Below, piece after piece: positions 24,807 to 33,707 of a DNA stretch of 64,000 bases. The position numbers and the translations under genes were made by a program. Each line of letters begins with the position of its first letter. Within the stretch, counting starts at the first letter, position 1. Under the pieces are notes generated by a model. That model had not been told where the DNA came from. It searched no databases and saw only the letters and a list, made by a program, of their open reading frames with translations. Source of the DNA: Phaeobacter sp. CECT 5382 (GTDB lineage: Bacteria > Pseudomonadota > Alphaproteobacteria > Rhodobacterales > Rhodobacteraceae); contig NZ_CYSG01000002.1 in NCBI RefSeq assembly GCF_001457775.1, positions 124,001 to 188,000 of the forward strand, in the 5' to 3' direction.

Positions 24807-25783
24807 TCGCAGCAGGGCCTGTCGCGTGTTTTGACCGGGTCTCTTTTCGGGGGCCCGTGATCCAAACCGGAGGACGTGCCCTGCAAGGCCAGACTGCAGA
24901 ATTTGATCAGCGGTTTTTCAAATCGCTTGCGGCGCAGGGACTGGATGTCTCTGCGCCATTGCCATTGCAGGGCGGGCGCTCCAACCGGGTCTGGCGAACG
25001 GGTTACCTGGCTGATGGCCCGATGTCAGAGGGGTTGGTGGTAAAGCTCTATCTGGCGCGCGGGAAAAATCCCTTGTTTGCCAATGATCCCCAGCGCGAGA
25101 GTGCAGCGCTGGAGGCTTTGTCTGGAACAGGGATGGTGCCGCCACTTGTGGCCTCGGGTCAGTTCGAAGGGCAGCATTGGCTGGCCTATGCCCATATCAC
25201 AGGGGCACCCTGGCAGCGCGATACCGCGCATGTCGCCCAGCTTTTGGGGCGGCTGCATGATCAGCCGGAATTCTCAGGACTGCCCAAAGGGGTCAACGGC
25301 AGCGTCGATTTGGAGCGTCAGACCCGGCGTATTCTGGGCTGTTGTTCCGGGGATCTGAATGCGGTGACCGAAGTTCTGTCTTTGCGCCCCATCGGCCAGG
25401 TCCCGCCTTTGGAGTCTTTGGCATTGATTCACGGTGATCCGGTGCCCGGGAATTTGCTGGCTCATGATGGCACTTTAACCCTGATTGATTGGCAATGTCC
25501 GCAGATGGGCGACCCGAGCGAGGATCTGGCCCTGTTTCTGTCACCGGCGATGCAGGCGCTTTATCGGGGCAAGCCGCTGTCAGTGGGTGAAGAAGATGGA
25601 TTTCTTGCGGCCTATCCCGATCCCCGCATGGTGGGGCGCTATCTTGCACTGAAGCCCTGGTTTCACTGGCGTATGGCGGCATACTGCCTGTGGCGCAGCG
25701 CAGCCGGAGAGCCGCGCGACCGCGCCGCACTGGGTCTTGAACTTGCGGCTTTGCGTCAGTCCATCAATCCCAAAAGAGCATAG
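24803..25783 (+). CDS. APH-family phosphotransferase (choline/aminoglycoside kinase-like)
   Basis: 326 residues if read from TTG 24803, which overlaps the flgD stop; GTG at 24857 is an alternative. Kinase motifs are clear: HGDPVPGNLL (Brenner-like catalytic loop) and IDWQCPQMGDPSEDLALFLS (Mg-binding DxD-like segment). Such proteins phosphorylate small amines, sugars or antibiotics. Translational coupling to flgD is odd, since no flagellar role is known; it may simply mark the end of the locus. Its last 28 bases overlap the convergent oxidase gene. Confidence 0.8.
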   Translation: MIAAGPVACFDRVSFRGPVIQTGGRALQGQTAEFDQRFFKSLAAQGLDVSAPLPLQGGRSNRVWRTGYLADGPMSEGLVVKLYLARGKNPLFANDPQRESAALEALSGTGMVPPLVASGQFEGQHWLAYAHITGAPWQRDTAHVAQLLGRLHDQPEFSGLPKGVNGSVDLERQTRRILGCCSGDLNAVTEVLSLRPIGQVPPLESLALIHGDPVPGNLLAHDGTLTLIDWQCPQMGDPSEDLALFLSPAMQALYRGKPLSVGEEDGFLAAYPDPRMVGRYLALKPWFHWRMAAYCLWRSAAGEPRDRAALGLELAALRQSINPKRA

Positions 25784-27075
25784 GCGGGTGGCATCACCAT
25801 CCGGCGCGCTGGGCCAAAGGGAAAGCGGCGCAGGCGTTGCAGAACGGGTGAATAGGGCAGATCAGGCGTTTTTCCTTGCGCCAAATCCGCCAGCAGTCGA
25901 CCCGCATAGCTGCCCATGGCGACACCATTGCCGTGGTAGCACAGTCCGGCAAATAGCCCGGGATGTTTGGGAACCTCGCCGACAAAGGGTACAAGGTCGC
26001 GTGAAAGGCAGACCATGCCAGACCAGGTATGGGTGGCCTCGACATTGCGCCACTGCGGAAACAGTGTGTCAAAATTCGCCCGTAGCTTCTTGCGAATCCC
26101 GGCCTCGACCCGAGGGGAAGCCATGAGCCCGCCGCGCATGCCGAAAAGGAAGCGCCGATCCGGCATCAGGCGGAAATAGTGCAGCATATTGCGGCTGTCA
26201 TAGGCCATCTGGTCGCTGAACCAGCCCTGCGCCTGCAGCTCTTCATCGCGCAAGGGGCGTGTCACCATGGCGGTCGATTGCGTCGGCATATAGCGCGCTG
26301 CCAGCCATTTGGGCAGATCGTCGGAAGAATACCCATTGGTGGCGATCACCACCTGAGAGCTGCGCACCGTTCCCTTTGGCGTGGTGACAAGATGTCCCTT
26401 GCCGGTTGCGGTGATCTTGGTGGCAGGGCTTTGCTGAAACAGTTGCGTGCCAGCCTGTTTTGCGGCACGGGCCAGTCCAAACAGATATTTCCGCGGGTTG
26501 AGGCCAAAACCCACTGGCGTGGTAAGCGCGCCATAGAATGCGCCGTTCAATCCGACAGAGGCAAGCTGGCCTTTGGTTTGAAAGTTCGGAACCCCGCCGC
26601 TGGCAGCGATCTCTTCTGCCTCGCGCATCATTTTATCCAGCGCGCGCGGGCTGTGGGCCAGACGGGTTTCGCCCTGGGAGTGGGTATCGGCCTCGATCCC
26701 ATGTTTGCGCAGTAGATCCGCCACCAGAGCCACAGCCGCCTCTTCGCCGGCCTCATAGGTCTCGGTGGCTTTTGCGCCGTAGCGCCGCTGCATTGCCTTG
26801 GTCGACAGTTTTGATCCACCCAGACAACAAAAGCCGCCATTGCGCCCTGATGCGCCCCAGCCGGGGCTTTCGGCCTCTAGGACCACGACCGAGGCACCAG
26901 CCTCTGCCAGATGCAAAGCGGCTGACAGTCCGGTAAAACCGCCGCCGATAACCGTTACATCTGCGCTTATGTCACCTGTCTGGCAGGGCCAGTCAGGCGC
27001 ATCTATGGTCTCGTCCCACCAACAATTGTCGCGCGGGCCGGGACCATAGGCGTAGCTGGAAAAGATCCTGCGCAT
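25756..27075 (-). CDS. FAD-dependent amine oxidoreductase (gamma-glutamylputrescine oxidase-like)
   Basis: 439 residues. It has an N-terminal FAD-binding Rossmann motif (VTVIGGGFTGLSAALHLAEAG) and a DAO-family body with SGRNGGFCCLGG and the C-terminal FAUGLCYHGNGVAMGSY-like region (read as LFAGLCYHGNGVAMGSYAGR). It resembles PuuB-type oxidases and other glycine-oxidase relatives. As last gene of the potFGHI operon it probably oxidises putrescine derivatives after uptake. ATG overlaps the upstream permease stop. Specific substrate is inference. Confidence 0.8.
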   Translation of the reverse strand: MRRIFSSYAYGPGPRDNCWWDETIDAPDWPCQTGDISADVTVIGGGFTGLSAALHLAEAGASVVVLEAESPGWGASGRNGGFCCLGGSKLSTKAMQRRYGAKATETYEAGEEAAVALVADLLRKHGIEADTHSQGETRLAHSPRALDKMMREAEEIAASGGVPNFQTKGQLASVGLNGAFYGALTTPVGFGLNPRKYLFGLARAAKQAGTQLFQQSPATKITATGKGHLVTTPKGTVRSSQVVIATNGYSSDDLPKWLAARYMPTQSTAMVTRPLRDEELQAQGWFSDQMAYDSRNMLHYFRLMPDRRFLFGMRGGLMASPRVEAGIRKKLRANFDTLFPQWRNVEATHTWSGMVCLSRDLVPFVGEVPKHPGLFAGLCYHGNGVAMGSYAGRLLADLAQGKTPDLPYSPVLQRLRRFPFGPARRMVMPPAYALLGLMD

Positions 27076-27890
27076 CAGCTGCGCTCTGCCGCCTGTTCGT
27101 CACGCTTCTGGCGCACCATCTGGCGTTTGTTCACCAGCGAAGCCGTGATCACGCCCACCGTTACAATGGCGATCATGATGGTCGATAGCGCGTTGATTTC
27201 AGGCGAGACCCCCAGTCGCACCGCCGAATAGATCTTGATCGGTAGGGTGGTGGCCGCCGGCCCCGAGGTGAAAGAGGCAATCACCAGATCGTCCAGCGAT
27301 AGGGTAAAGGCCAAGAGCCAGCCAGAGATCACCGCAGGGGCAATGATCGGCAGTGTCACCAGACGAAAGGCCTCGGACGGAGAACAGCCTAGATCAAGGG
27401 CCGCCTCTTCCAGAGAGCGATCAAATGTGACCAGTCGGGAAGAGACCACCACCGAGACATAGCACATGGAAAACGTAGTATGCGCCAGCACGATGGTCAT
27501 GACACCACGATCCAGGCCAAGACCGATGAACAGCAGCAGCAGCGACAGGCCAGTGATGACTTCGGGCATCACCAAAGGCGCGTAGATCATGCCGGAGAAC
27601 AGTGTTCGCCCCATGAAACGCCCGCCGCGCACCAGAACATAGGCTGCCATGGTGCCCAGAACGGTCGCGATGGTCGATGAAATCACCGCCACCTTGATGG
27701 TCACCCAGGCCGCGTTAAGAAAGGCCTCGTTCTGGATCAGCTCACCATACCATTTGGTCGAAAACCCGGCCCAAACGGTGACCAGTTTGCTTTCATTGAA
27801 GCTGTAGATCACCAGGATCAGCATCGGCACATAGAGGAAGGCAAAGCCAAGGGTCAGCGATACGGTATTGAACCAACTCATACGTCTCAT
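27075..27890 (-). CDS. potI: Putrescine-type ABC transporter permease (PotI/PotC-like)
   Basis: 271 residues with six membrane helices and the EAA loop (EEAALDLGCSPSEAFRLVTL). The start (MRRMSWFNTVSLTLGFAFLY) and end match PotC/PotI. It overlaps both neighbours by 4 bases. It partners the PotH-like permease; PotG supplies energy. Confidence 0.9.
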   Translation of the reverse strand: MRRMSWFNTVSLTLGFAFLYVPMLILVIYSFNESKLVTVWAGFSTKWYGELIQNEAFLNAAWVTIKVAVISSTIATVLGTMAAYVLVRGGRFMGRTLFSGMIYAPLVMPEVITGLSLLLLFIGLGLDRGVMTIVLAHTTFSMCYVSVVVSSRLVTFDRSLEEAALDLGCSPSEAFRLVTLPIIAPAVISGWLLAFTLSLDDLVIASFTSGPAATTLPIKIYSAVRLGVSPEINALSTIMIAIVTVGVITASLVNKRQMVRQKRDEQAAERS

Positions 27891-28768
27891 TGTTCTGCCT
27901 CCTGCTGTTTTTGCTGATTGCGCTGAAACAGCACGATGGGAATGATCAGGATCAGCAAGAGAACAACCGCCACTGCTGACGCCACGGGCCAGTCGCGGTT
28001 AGAGAAGAACTCTTCCCACAGGACCTTGCCGATCATCAGCGTGTCGGACCCGCCCAGCAGCGACGGAATGACGAATTCGCCCAATACCGGAATGAAGACA
28101 AGGAACGACCCGGCAACGATGCCGGTTTTCGACAGCGGAATTGTCACCAGCCAAAAGGCGGTAAAGCGCGAACAGCCCAGATCCTCGGCGGCCTCGATCA
28201 GCGATTCATCCAGCCGTTCAAGCGCCGCATAGATCGGCAGGATCATGAAGGGCAGATAGGTATAGACGATGCCGATATAGACAGCAGCGTTGGTGTTGAG
28301 GATGGTGAGTGGTTCGGAAATCATCCCGGTCCACATCAGGAACTGGTTCAAGAAACCCTCGTTCGACAGGATGCCCATCCAAGCATAGACTCGGATCAGG
28401 AAGCTGGTCCAGAAGGGCAAAATAACCAGCATCATCAGGGTTGCGCGCCATTCTTGCGGTGCGCGCGCCATGGCATAGGCCATCGGATAGCCCACCAGCA
28501 ATGTCAGCACGGTGGACACAAAAGCGATCTTCAAAGAGCTGAGATAGGCCTTCCAGTACAGGTCATCCTCGGTGAGCCAGGTGAAGTTTTCAAAATCCAG
28601 CTCAGACAGGAAGGCCCAGATGCCGGTGGCCCAGTCAAAATGCGGGGCATAGGGCGGCCGGGCCACGGCGACGTCCGACAGCGAGATTTTCAAGACGATG
28701 ACAAAAGGCACCAGAAACAACGCCAGGAGCCACAGATAAGGGACAGCGATCAGGGTAAAGCGGCGCAT
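27887..28768 (-). CDS. potH: Putrescine-type ABC transporter permease (PotH/PotB-like)
   Basis: 293 residues from ATG 28768, which overlaps the potG stop; a longer frame starts inside potG and is rejected. Six membrane helices (LIAVPYLWLLALFLVPFVIV first) and an EAA loop (IEAAEDLGCSRFTAFWLVTI) are present. Confidence 0.9.
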   Translation of the reverse strand: MRRFTLIAVPYLWLLALFLVPFVIVLKISLSDVAVARPPYAPHFDWATGIWAFLSELDFENFTWLTEDDLYWKAYLSSLKIAFVSTVLTLLVGYPMAYAMARAPQEWRATLMMLVILPFWTSFLIRVYAWMGILSNEGFLNQFLMWTGMISEPLTILNTNAAVYIGIVYTYLPFMILPIYAALERLDESLIEAAEDLGCSRFTAFWLVTIPLSKTGIVAGSFLVFIPVLGEFVIPSLLGGSDTLMIGKVLWEEFFSNRDWPVASAVAVVLLLILIIPIVLFQRNQQKQQEAEQ

Positions 28769-29895
28769 CAGTCTGCCAAGAGAACGCCTGCCGTGGCGGT
28801 CCAGGACAGCCAGACAGTGTCTTCCCAAGTGAAAGCACGACGTGAGATACGGCGGGTATTGGCGGCCTGCGCCTTGATCACCACACCTGAAGGCAGCTCA
28901 ACGTGATAGGTAGAAATATTGCCGAGATAGGCAATGTCGAGGATCTTGCCCTCGACGACATTATCAACGCCTGTTGGTTTTTCAGCATTGATGGTGACTT
29001 TTTCGGGCCGGATCGCCAGATGGCATTTCTGCCCATCTGAAAATTTATTGGGGGATTTCACATTGAGCGGTGCCTGTCCGTCTTTCCAGGCGATGGCATA
29101 GCTGTCTTCGCCATTGGGGGTGGCCAAACCATCGATGATGTTCACCTCACCGATAAAGTCGGCGACATAGACTGAATTTGGCGTCTCATAGATGCGATCC
29201 GGGGTGGCGACCTGGATGATCTTGCCATGGTCCATCACTGCGACGCGGCTGGCGACGGTCATGGCCTCTTCCTGATCGTGGGTCACGATGACAAAGGTGG
29301 TTCCGGTCTTTTCCTGAATATCCATCAGTTCGAACTGGGTGTCCTGACGCAGCTTTTTATCAAGTGCGCCAAGAGGTTCATCCAGCAGCAGCAGTTTGGG
29401 ATGTTTGGCGAGAGAGCGCGCCAGCGCAACCCGCTGACGCTGGCCACCGGAAATCTGATGCGGTTTGCGGCGGGCAAATTTGTCCAGCCGGGTCAGGCGT
29501 AGCATCTCTTCAACGCGGTCGTTGATTTCGTTCTTGGGCATGCCCTCGCGTTTCAACCCAAATGCGATGTTTTCCCAGATGCTGAGGTGCGGAAACAGCG
29601 CGTAAGACTGAAACATCATATTGGTGGCACGTTTGTTTGGCGGCACCGGTGCCATGTCTTGTCCGGCAAGGTAGATGCTGCCTTTGGTGGGGGTTTCAAA
29701 CCCGGCCAGCATCCGCATCATGGTGGTCTTGCCGCAGCCTGACGGACCCAGCAGCGCAAAGAACTCTTTCTCGTAGATACCGATGGTCAGATCGTCGATC
29801 GCCGTGAACTCACCAAATCGTTTGGTGACGTTCTGGAATTGGATCAGAGGCTTGGCCTCGGGATCGTTCCAGGGTTCGAATACAGGAATGGTCAA
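28768..29895 (-). CDS. potG: Polyamine ABC transporter ATP-binding protein (PotG/PotA-like)
   Basis: 375 residues. Walker A GPSGCGKTT, Q-loop, signature SGGQRQRVALARSL, Walker B LLLLDEPLGALDKK, switch His in VTHDQEEAM, and a C-terminal TOBE-type domain. The start is TTG at 29895 with GGGGGAAG upstream. It powers the PotH/PotI permease for putrescine uptake. Confidence 0.93.
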   Translation of the reverse strand: MTIPVFEPWNDPEAKPLIQFQNVTKRFGEFTAIDDLTIGIYEKEFFALLGPSGCGKTTMMRMLAGFETPTKGSIYLAGQDMAPVPPNKRATNMMFQSYALFPHLSIWENIAFGLKREGMPKNEINDRVEEMLRLTRLDKFARRKPHQISGGQRQRVALARSLAKHPKLLLLDEPLGALDKKLRQDTQFELMDIQEKTGTTFVIVTHDQEEAMTVASRVAVMDHGKIIQVATPDRIYETPNSVYVADFIGEVNIIDGLATPNGEDSYAIAWKDGQAPLNVKSPNKFSDGQKCHLAIRPEKVTINAEKPTGVDNVVEGKILDIAYLGNISTYHVELPSGVVIKAQAANTRRISRRAFTWEDTVWLSWTATAGVLLAD

Positions 29896-29974
29896 GCTGC
29901 TTCCCCCGCAGGTTCTGAAGACGCAGGCCGCAGGGGCCGCGCGCGATCAGAGAGTTTGGTGCAAATAGGCAATG

Positions 29975-29999
29975 GGCAGGGCGTCGGTTACGCCCTGCC
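29975..29999 (-). terminator. Hairpin between potF and potG
   Basis: GGCAGGGCG and CGCCCTGCC form a perfect 9-bp stem with a 7-base loop, 18 bases after the potF stop. It lacks a T run; it likely stabilises potF mRNA or reduces read-through into potG. Confidence 0.65.
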
Positions 30000-30016
30000 G
30001 GATCAGGTCCCGACGA

Positions 30017-31102
30017 TCAGGTGCCCGATTTGATTTTGGTCCACATACGGGTGGCTTTGCGTTGAACTTTGATCGGATAACCTTCTTTGATATAGAGGTT
30101 TTTGACCGTTTCCGCATTGGGGTAGATGGCGGGATCGCCAATCACATCCTCTTCCAGGAACTCCTGGCTCGCCTCGTTACCATTGGCATAGTAGACGTAG
30201 TTGGAGGCGGCTGCCATGTTGTTGGCATCCATGATGAAGTTCAGGAACTTATGCGCACCTTCAGGGTTGGGCGCATCCACCGGAATGGTCATCTGGTCAA
30301 ACCACATCAGCGCACCTTCCTTGGGTGCGTTGTATTCGATTTCAACGCCGTTTTCGGCCTCGGCGGCACGGTCACGGGCCTGCAGGATGTCGCCGGACCA
30401 GCCAAAGGCCACGCAGATGTCGCCATTGGCAAGTGCGTTGATATATTCAGAACTGTGGAATTTCTTGATGTAGGGGCGCACGGCGGCCAGCACCGGTTCC
30501 GCCTTGGCAACCACATCCGCGTCCATGCTGTTGGGGTCTTCACCGATGTACTTCAGCGCCGCCGGGATCATCTCGTCGGGGGCATCCAGGAAATAAACGC
30601 CACAGGCGGCAAGTTTTTCCATATTGGCAGGGTTGAAGACGAGATCGAGCGAGTCAACGGGGGCATCTTCGCCGAGGGCCTCGGTGACTTTGGCAACATT
30701 GATGCCAAGGCCGGTGGTGCCCCACATGTAGTTGATCGAGTATTCGTTGCCGGGATCATACAGGCTGGTGCGCGCCTCAATGGCATCCCACATGTTGGAA
30801 AGATTGGGCAGCGCGTCCTTGTTCAGCTTCTGGAACGAACCCGCCTGGATCTGGCGCGCCATGAAGGAGCCGGTCGGAACAACAACATCATAGCCCGAGC
30901 CACCAGCCAGCATTTTGGTTTCCAAAACCTCGTTGCTGTCAAAGACATCGTAGATCAGTTTGATGCCTGTTTCCGTTTCGAACTTTGCCAAAAGCTCTTC
31001 ATCGATATAGTCGGACCAGTTGTAGACGCGCACTTCTTCTGCCATGGCAGCGGTGCCGAGCAAGGCGACAATGGCTGTCGTTGTCATCATTTTGAGTGTC
31101 AT
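30017..31102 (-). CDS. potF: Periplasmic putrescine-binding protein (PotF-like)
   Basis: 361 residues from ATG 31102 with AGGGAGA upstream. It has a signal peptide (LKMMTTTAIVALLGTAAMA) and mature start EEVRVYNWSDYIDEELLAKF, which matches the PotD/PotF family. Binding-pocket residues of the family occur (YNWSDYI; SGYDVVVPTGSF; YMWGTTGLGIN). First gene of the operon; divergent from the GntR regulator. Confidence 0.93.
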   Translation of the reverse strand: MTLKMMTTTAIVALLGTAAMAEEVRVYNWSDYIDEELLAKFETETGIKLIYDVFDSNEVLETKMLAGGSGYDVVVPTGSFMARQIQAGSFQKLNKDALPNLSNMWDAIEARTSLYDPGNEYSINYMWGTTGLGINVAKVTEALGEDAPVDSLDLVFNPANMEKLAACGVYFLDAPDEMIPAALKYIGEDPNSMDADVVAKAEPVLAAVRPYIKKFHSSEYINALANGDICVAFGWSGDILQARDRAAEAENGVEIEYNAPKEGALMWFDQMTIPVDAPNPEGAHKFLNFIMDANNMAAASNYVYYANGNEASQEFLEEDVIGDPAIYPNAETVKNLYIKEGYPIKVQRKATRMWTKIKSGT

Positions 31103-31158
31103 GAATATCTCCCTGTGGGTACCGGTGTTGGCCCGGCTGTCCTGGATTTGATCAAGTT

Positions 31159-31174
31159 TTGCCTCGTTCGGCAA
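31159..31174. promoter_or_regulatory. Inverted repeat in potF/gntR divergent promoter
   Basis: TTGCC-N6-GGCAA, perfect arms of 5 bases, 57 bases before potF. Candidate operator for the adjacent GntR regulator. Confidence 0.35.
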
Positions 31175-31193
31175 TACTGTTTATGTTTCCACC

Positions 31194-31218
31194 GGGCAGA
31201 ACTTCGTGCAAGCTGCCC
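31194..31218. promoter_or_regulatory. Second inverted repeat in potF/gntR divergent promoter
   Basis: GGGCAG-N13-CTGCCC, perfect 6-base arms, just upstream of the AGGAGG of the regulator gene. Possible autoregulatory operator or 5' hairpin. Confidence 0.35.
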
Positions 31219-31241
31219 AAAATTTAGGAGGAAAAACCCAA

Positions 31242-31928
31242 GTGTCGGTGACCAATTCAGCAGTTCAGGCAGCCCCCGCAGAGGGGGTAAAATTGCCGGC
31301 CCACGAGACCGTCTATCAAAAGCTGCGCGCGCAGATTCTCTTTGGAGAACTGGCACCGGGGCAGGCGGTCACCATCCAGGGGCTGACCGAGTCTTTGGGG
31401 GCGGGCATGACACCTGTACGCGAGGCCATTCGTCGCTTGATTTCGGATGGCGCCCTGATGTTTCAGGGCAATCGCCGGGTGTCGGTGCCACTGCTGCGTT
31501 CCGAAGACATTGATGAGCTGAGTTATGTAAGAAAATCAATAGAGTCAGAGCTGGCAAGGCGTGCAGCGCTACGGATCAATCCAGATCAGATAGCCCGTTT
31601 AGAGGCCATTGATGTCGCCCTGGATCAGGCCATCAATACAGGCGATGTGGCCGGCTATTTGGTGCAGAACTATAGCTTCCATTCTGAGCTCTACGGCTAT
31701 GCAGACGCGCCCATCATGGCGGATCTCGCGGATCGGCTTTGGTTGCGCTTTGGCCCCTCTCTCCGCGTGGTCTGTGGTCGCTTTGGAACCCAGAGCTTTC
31801 CGGACCGCCACAAAGACATCATCGATGCTATGCGACGCAATGAACCAGAAAAAGTGGCCCATGCGATGGAAAAAGATGTCGAACAGGGCATGGAGCAGGT
31901 CAGCCAGGGGCTGGGGGCCTCCAACTGA
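31242..31928 (+). CDS. GntR-family regulator (FCD type), polyamine locus
   Basis: 228 residues from GTG 31242, chosen for the AGGAGG 10 bases upstream. The N-terminal winged helix (YQKLRAQILFGELAPGQAVT; GAGMTPVREAIRRLISDGAL) is followed by an FCD ligand domain (ARLEAIDVALDQAINTGDVA). It lies between divergent potF and a same-strand aminotransferase, so it probably represses both in the absence of a polyamine-derived ligand. Confidence 0.88.
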   Translation: MSVTNSAVQAAPAEGVKLPAHETVYQKLRAQILFGELAPGQAVTIQGLTESLGAGMTPVREAIRRLISDGALMFQGNRRVSVPLLRSEDIDELSYVRKSIESELARRAALRINPDQIARLEAIDVALDQAINTGDVAGYLVQNYSFHSELYGYADAPIMADLADRLWLRFGPSLRVVCGRFGTQSFPDRHKDIIDAMRRNEPEKVAHAMEKDVEQGMEQVSQGLGASN

Positions 31929-31993
31929 TTCGATTGACAAGGTGAAATTTGATCATATTCTGGGGGCAATCTCTTACCACTGGAGTCAGCCCT

Positions 31994-33388
31994 ATGAATG
32001 CGATCACCAATCACATGCCCACGGCCGAATTGCAGGCCCTGGATGCCGCCCACCATATGCACCCTTTCACCGCCAACGGTGAGTTGAGCGAAAAGGGAGC
32101 CCGGATTATCACCCGCGCCACTGGCGTCACCCTGACCGATAGCGAAGGCAACGAGATTCTCGATGCCATGGCCGGGTTGTGGTGTGTCAATATCGGCTAC
32201 GGCCGGGATGAGCTGGCAGATGTTGCCGCGCGCCAGATGCGCGAACTGCCCTATTACAACACCTTCTTTCAGACCACGCATGTTCCGGCCATCGCGCTGG
32301 CCGCCAAAATTGCCGAACTGGCACCGGGGGACTTGAACCATGTGTTCTTTGCCGGGTCAGGTTCCGAGGCGAACGACACCAATATCCGTATGGTGCGTCA
32401 CTACTGGGCCCTGAAGGGAAAGCCGACGAAATCCATTATTATCAGTCGTAAAAACGCCTATCACGGCTCTTCAGTGGGCAGTGGTTCGCTGGGCGGTATG
32501 AGCGCAATGCACGAACAGGGCGGCCTGCCGATTCCCGATGTGCATCATATCAACCAGCCGCACTGGTGGGCCGAAGGCGGGGATACCCCCGAAGACGACT
32601 TTGGTCTGGCCCGTGCGCAAGAGCTCGAAGCGGCCATTCTGGAGCTGGGTGAAGACCGGGTTGCCGCCTTTATCGCTGAACCCGTGCAGGGCGCTGGCGG
32701 TGTCATCGTGCCACCGGCGACCTACTGGCCGGAAATCCAGCGCATCTGTGACAAATACGAGATCCTGTTGATCGCCGACGAGGTGATCTGTGGCTTTGGT
32801 CGTACCGGCAACTGGTTTGGCAGTGAAACAATGGGCATTCGCCCTGATATCATGACTATCGCCAAGGGGCTCAGCTCTGGCTATGCGCCGATTGGCGGCT
32901 CGATCGTGACCGATGAAATCGCCGCGGTGATTGGCTCGGATGAGTTCAACCACGGCTATACCTATTCGGGGCATCCCGTGGCCTCGGCTGTGGCGTTGGA
33001 AAACCTGCGTATCCTTGAAGAGGAAGACGTTATTGGGCATGTCCAGAATACTGCGGGGCCCTACCTAAAAGAGAAGTGGGAATCGCTGGCCGATCATCCT
33101 CTGGTCGGTGAGGCCAGAATTATCGGCATGATGGGCTCAATCGCTTTGACGCCAAACAAGGCCACCCGTGCGGAATTCAAGGCAGCCGGAGGCACTGTTG
33201 GCTATATCTGCCGCGAGCGCTGTTTTGCCAACAACCTGATCATGCGCCACGTTGGTGATCGGATGATTATTTCGCCGCCTCTGGTGCTGTCGACAGATGA
33301 TATTGATGTTCTGATCGAGCGAGCCCGTAAATCGCTGGATGAATGCTATGCGATCCTTCAGGAGCAGGACCTGTTGCACAGCGCTTGA
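31994..33388 (+). CDS. Class-III aminotransferase, putrescine-pyruvate aminotransferase-like
   Basis: 464 residues from ATG 31994 (GGAG upstream). PLP Lys is K291 in TIAKGLSSGYAPIG; ADEVICGFGRTGNW and GSGSEANDTNIRMVRHYW are class-III hallmarks. The sequence resembles SpuC, which transaminates putrescine to 4-aminobutanal. Its place beside putrescine uptake and the GntR gene supports this. Taurine- or beta-alanine-pyruvate transaminases are relatives, so the substrate remains an inference. Confidence 0.88.
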   Translation: MNAITNHMPTAELQALDAAHHMHPFTANGELSEKGARIITRATGVTLTDSEGNEILDAMAGLWCVNIGYGRDELADVAARQMRELPYYNTFFQTTHVPAIALAAKIAELAPGDLNHVFFAGSGSEANDTNIRMVRHYWALKGKPTKSIIISRKNAYHGSSVGSGSLGGMSAMHEQGGLPIPDVHHINQPHWWAEGGDTPEDDFGLARAQELEAAILELGEDRVAAFIAEPVQGAGGVIVPPATYWPEIQRICDKYEILLIADEVICGFGRTGNWFGSETMGIRPDIMTIAKGLSSGYAPIGGSIVTDEIAAVIGSDEFNHGYTYSGHPVASAVALENLRILEEEDVIGHVQNTAGPYLKEKWESLADHPLVGEARIIGMMGSIALTPNKATRAEFKAAGGTVGYICRERCFANNLIMRHVGDRMIISPPLVLSTDDIDVLIERARKSLDECYAILQEQDLLHSA

Positions 33389-33432
33389 GCGGGGCGATCA
33401 GCGCCCTCTGTTTGAGTTGTGTTGAAATTGGG

Positions 33433-33455
33433 CCTCGCATCGATAGGATGCGGGG
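33433..33455 (+). terminator. Hairpin after the aminotransferase gene
   Basis: CCTCGCATC and GATGCGGGG pair over 9 positions with one T-G wobble; loop of 5. The following GTCCTTTG is only a weak T run. Confidence 0.5.
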
Positions 33456-33562
33456 TCCTTTGACATTTGCATTTGCCTAATGTGCCCGGTTCCTGACCGC
33501 CCTGCCCCTAGGGAAGGAAATTCAGCGTAAACATGTCGCAAATTTAATCAGGGGAGTCGCAG

Positions 33563-33576
33563 GCAGTCTAAACTGC
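33563..33576. promoter_or_regulatory. Palindrome upstream of potA (1)
   Basis: GCAGT-CTAA-ACTGC, perfect 5-base arms. Candidate operator. Confidence 0.3.
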
Positions 33577-33594
33577 TGGCAACATGCCCCTAAG

Positions 33595-33616
33595 CTGATT
33601 TAACATCTCTAATCAG
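33595..33616. promoter_or_regulatory. Palindrome upstream of potA (2)
   Basis: CTGATT-N10-AATCAG, perfect 6-base arms, about 90 bases before the potA start. Candidate operator. Confidence 0.35.
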
Positions 33617-33707
33617 ATGATGCGGTTGCATCCCCTACCTTGGGTATGCTTACATCGCGACAGAAGCGCAGAACCAATCTGCCGATTATACAAACGGGGA
33701 GCCTGCT

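Larger units (their letters stand above)
33389..33707. other. Intergenic region upstream of potA
   Basis: About 320 bases without a gene. It contains a terminator-like hairpin at 33433-33455 and two short palindromes (33563-33576 and 33595-33616) that may regulate the downstream transporter operon. Confidence 0.6.

Noticed and set aside
29972-31513. 513-codon frame antisense to potF
   Set aside because: Long only because of codon bias; it contradicts the clear PotF gene and its signal peptide on the other strand.
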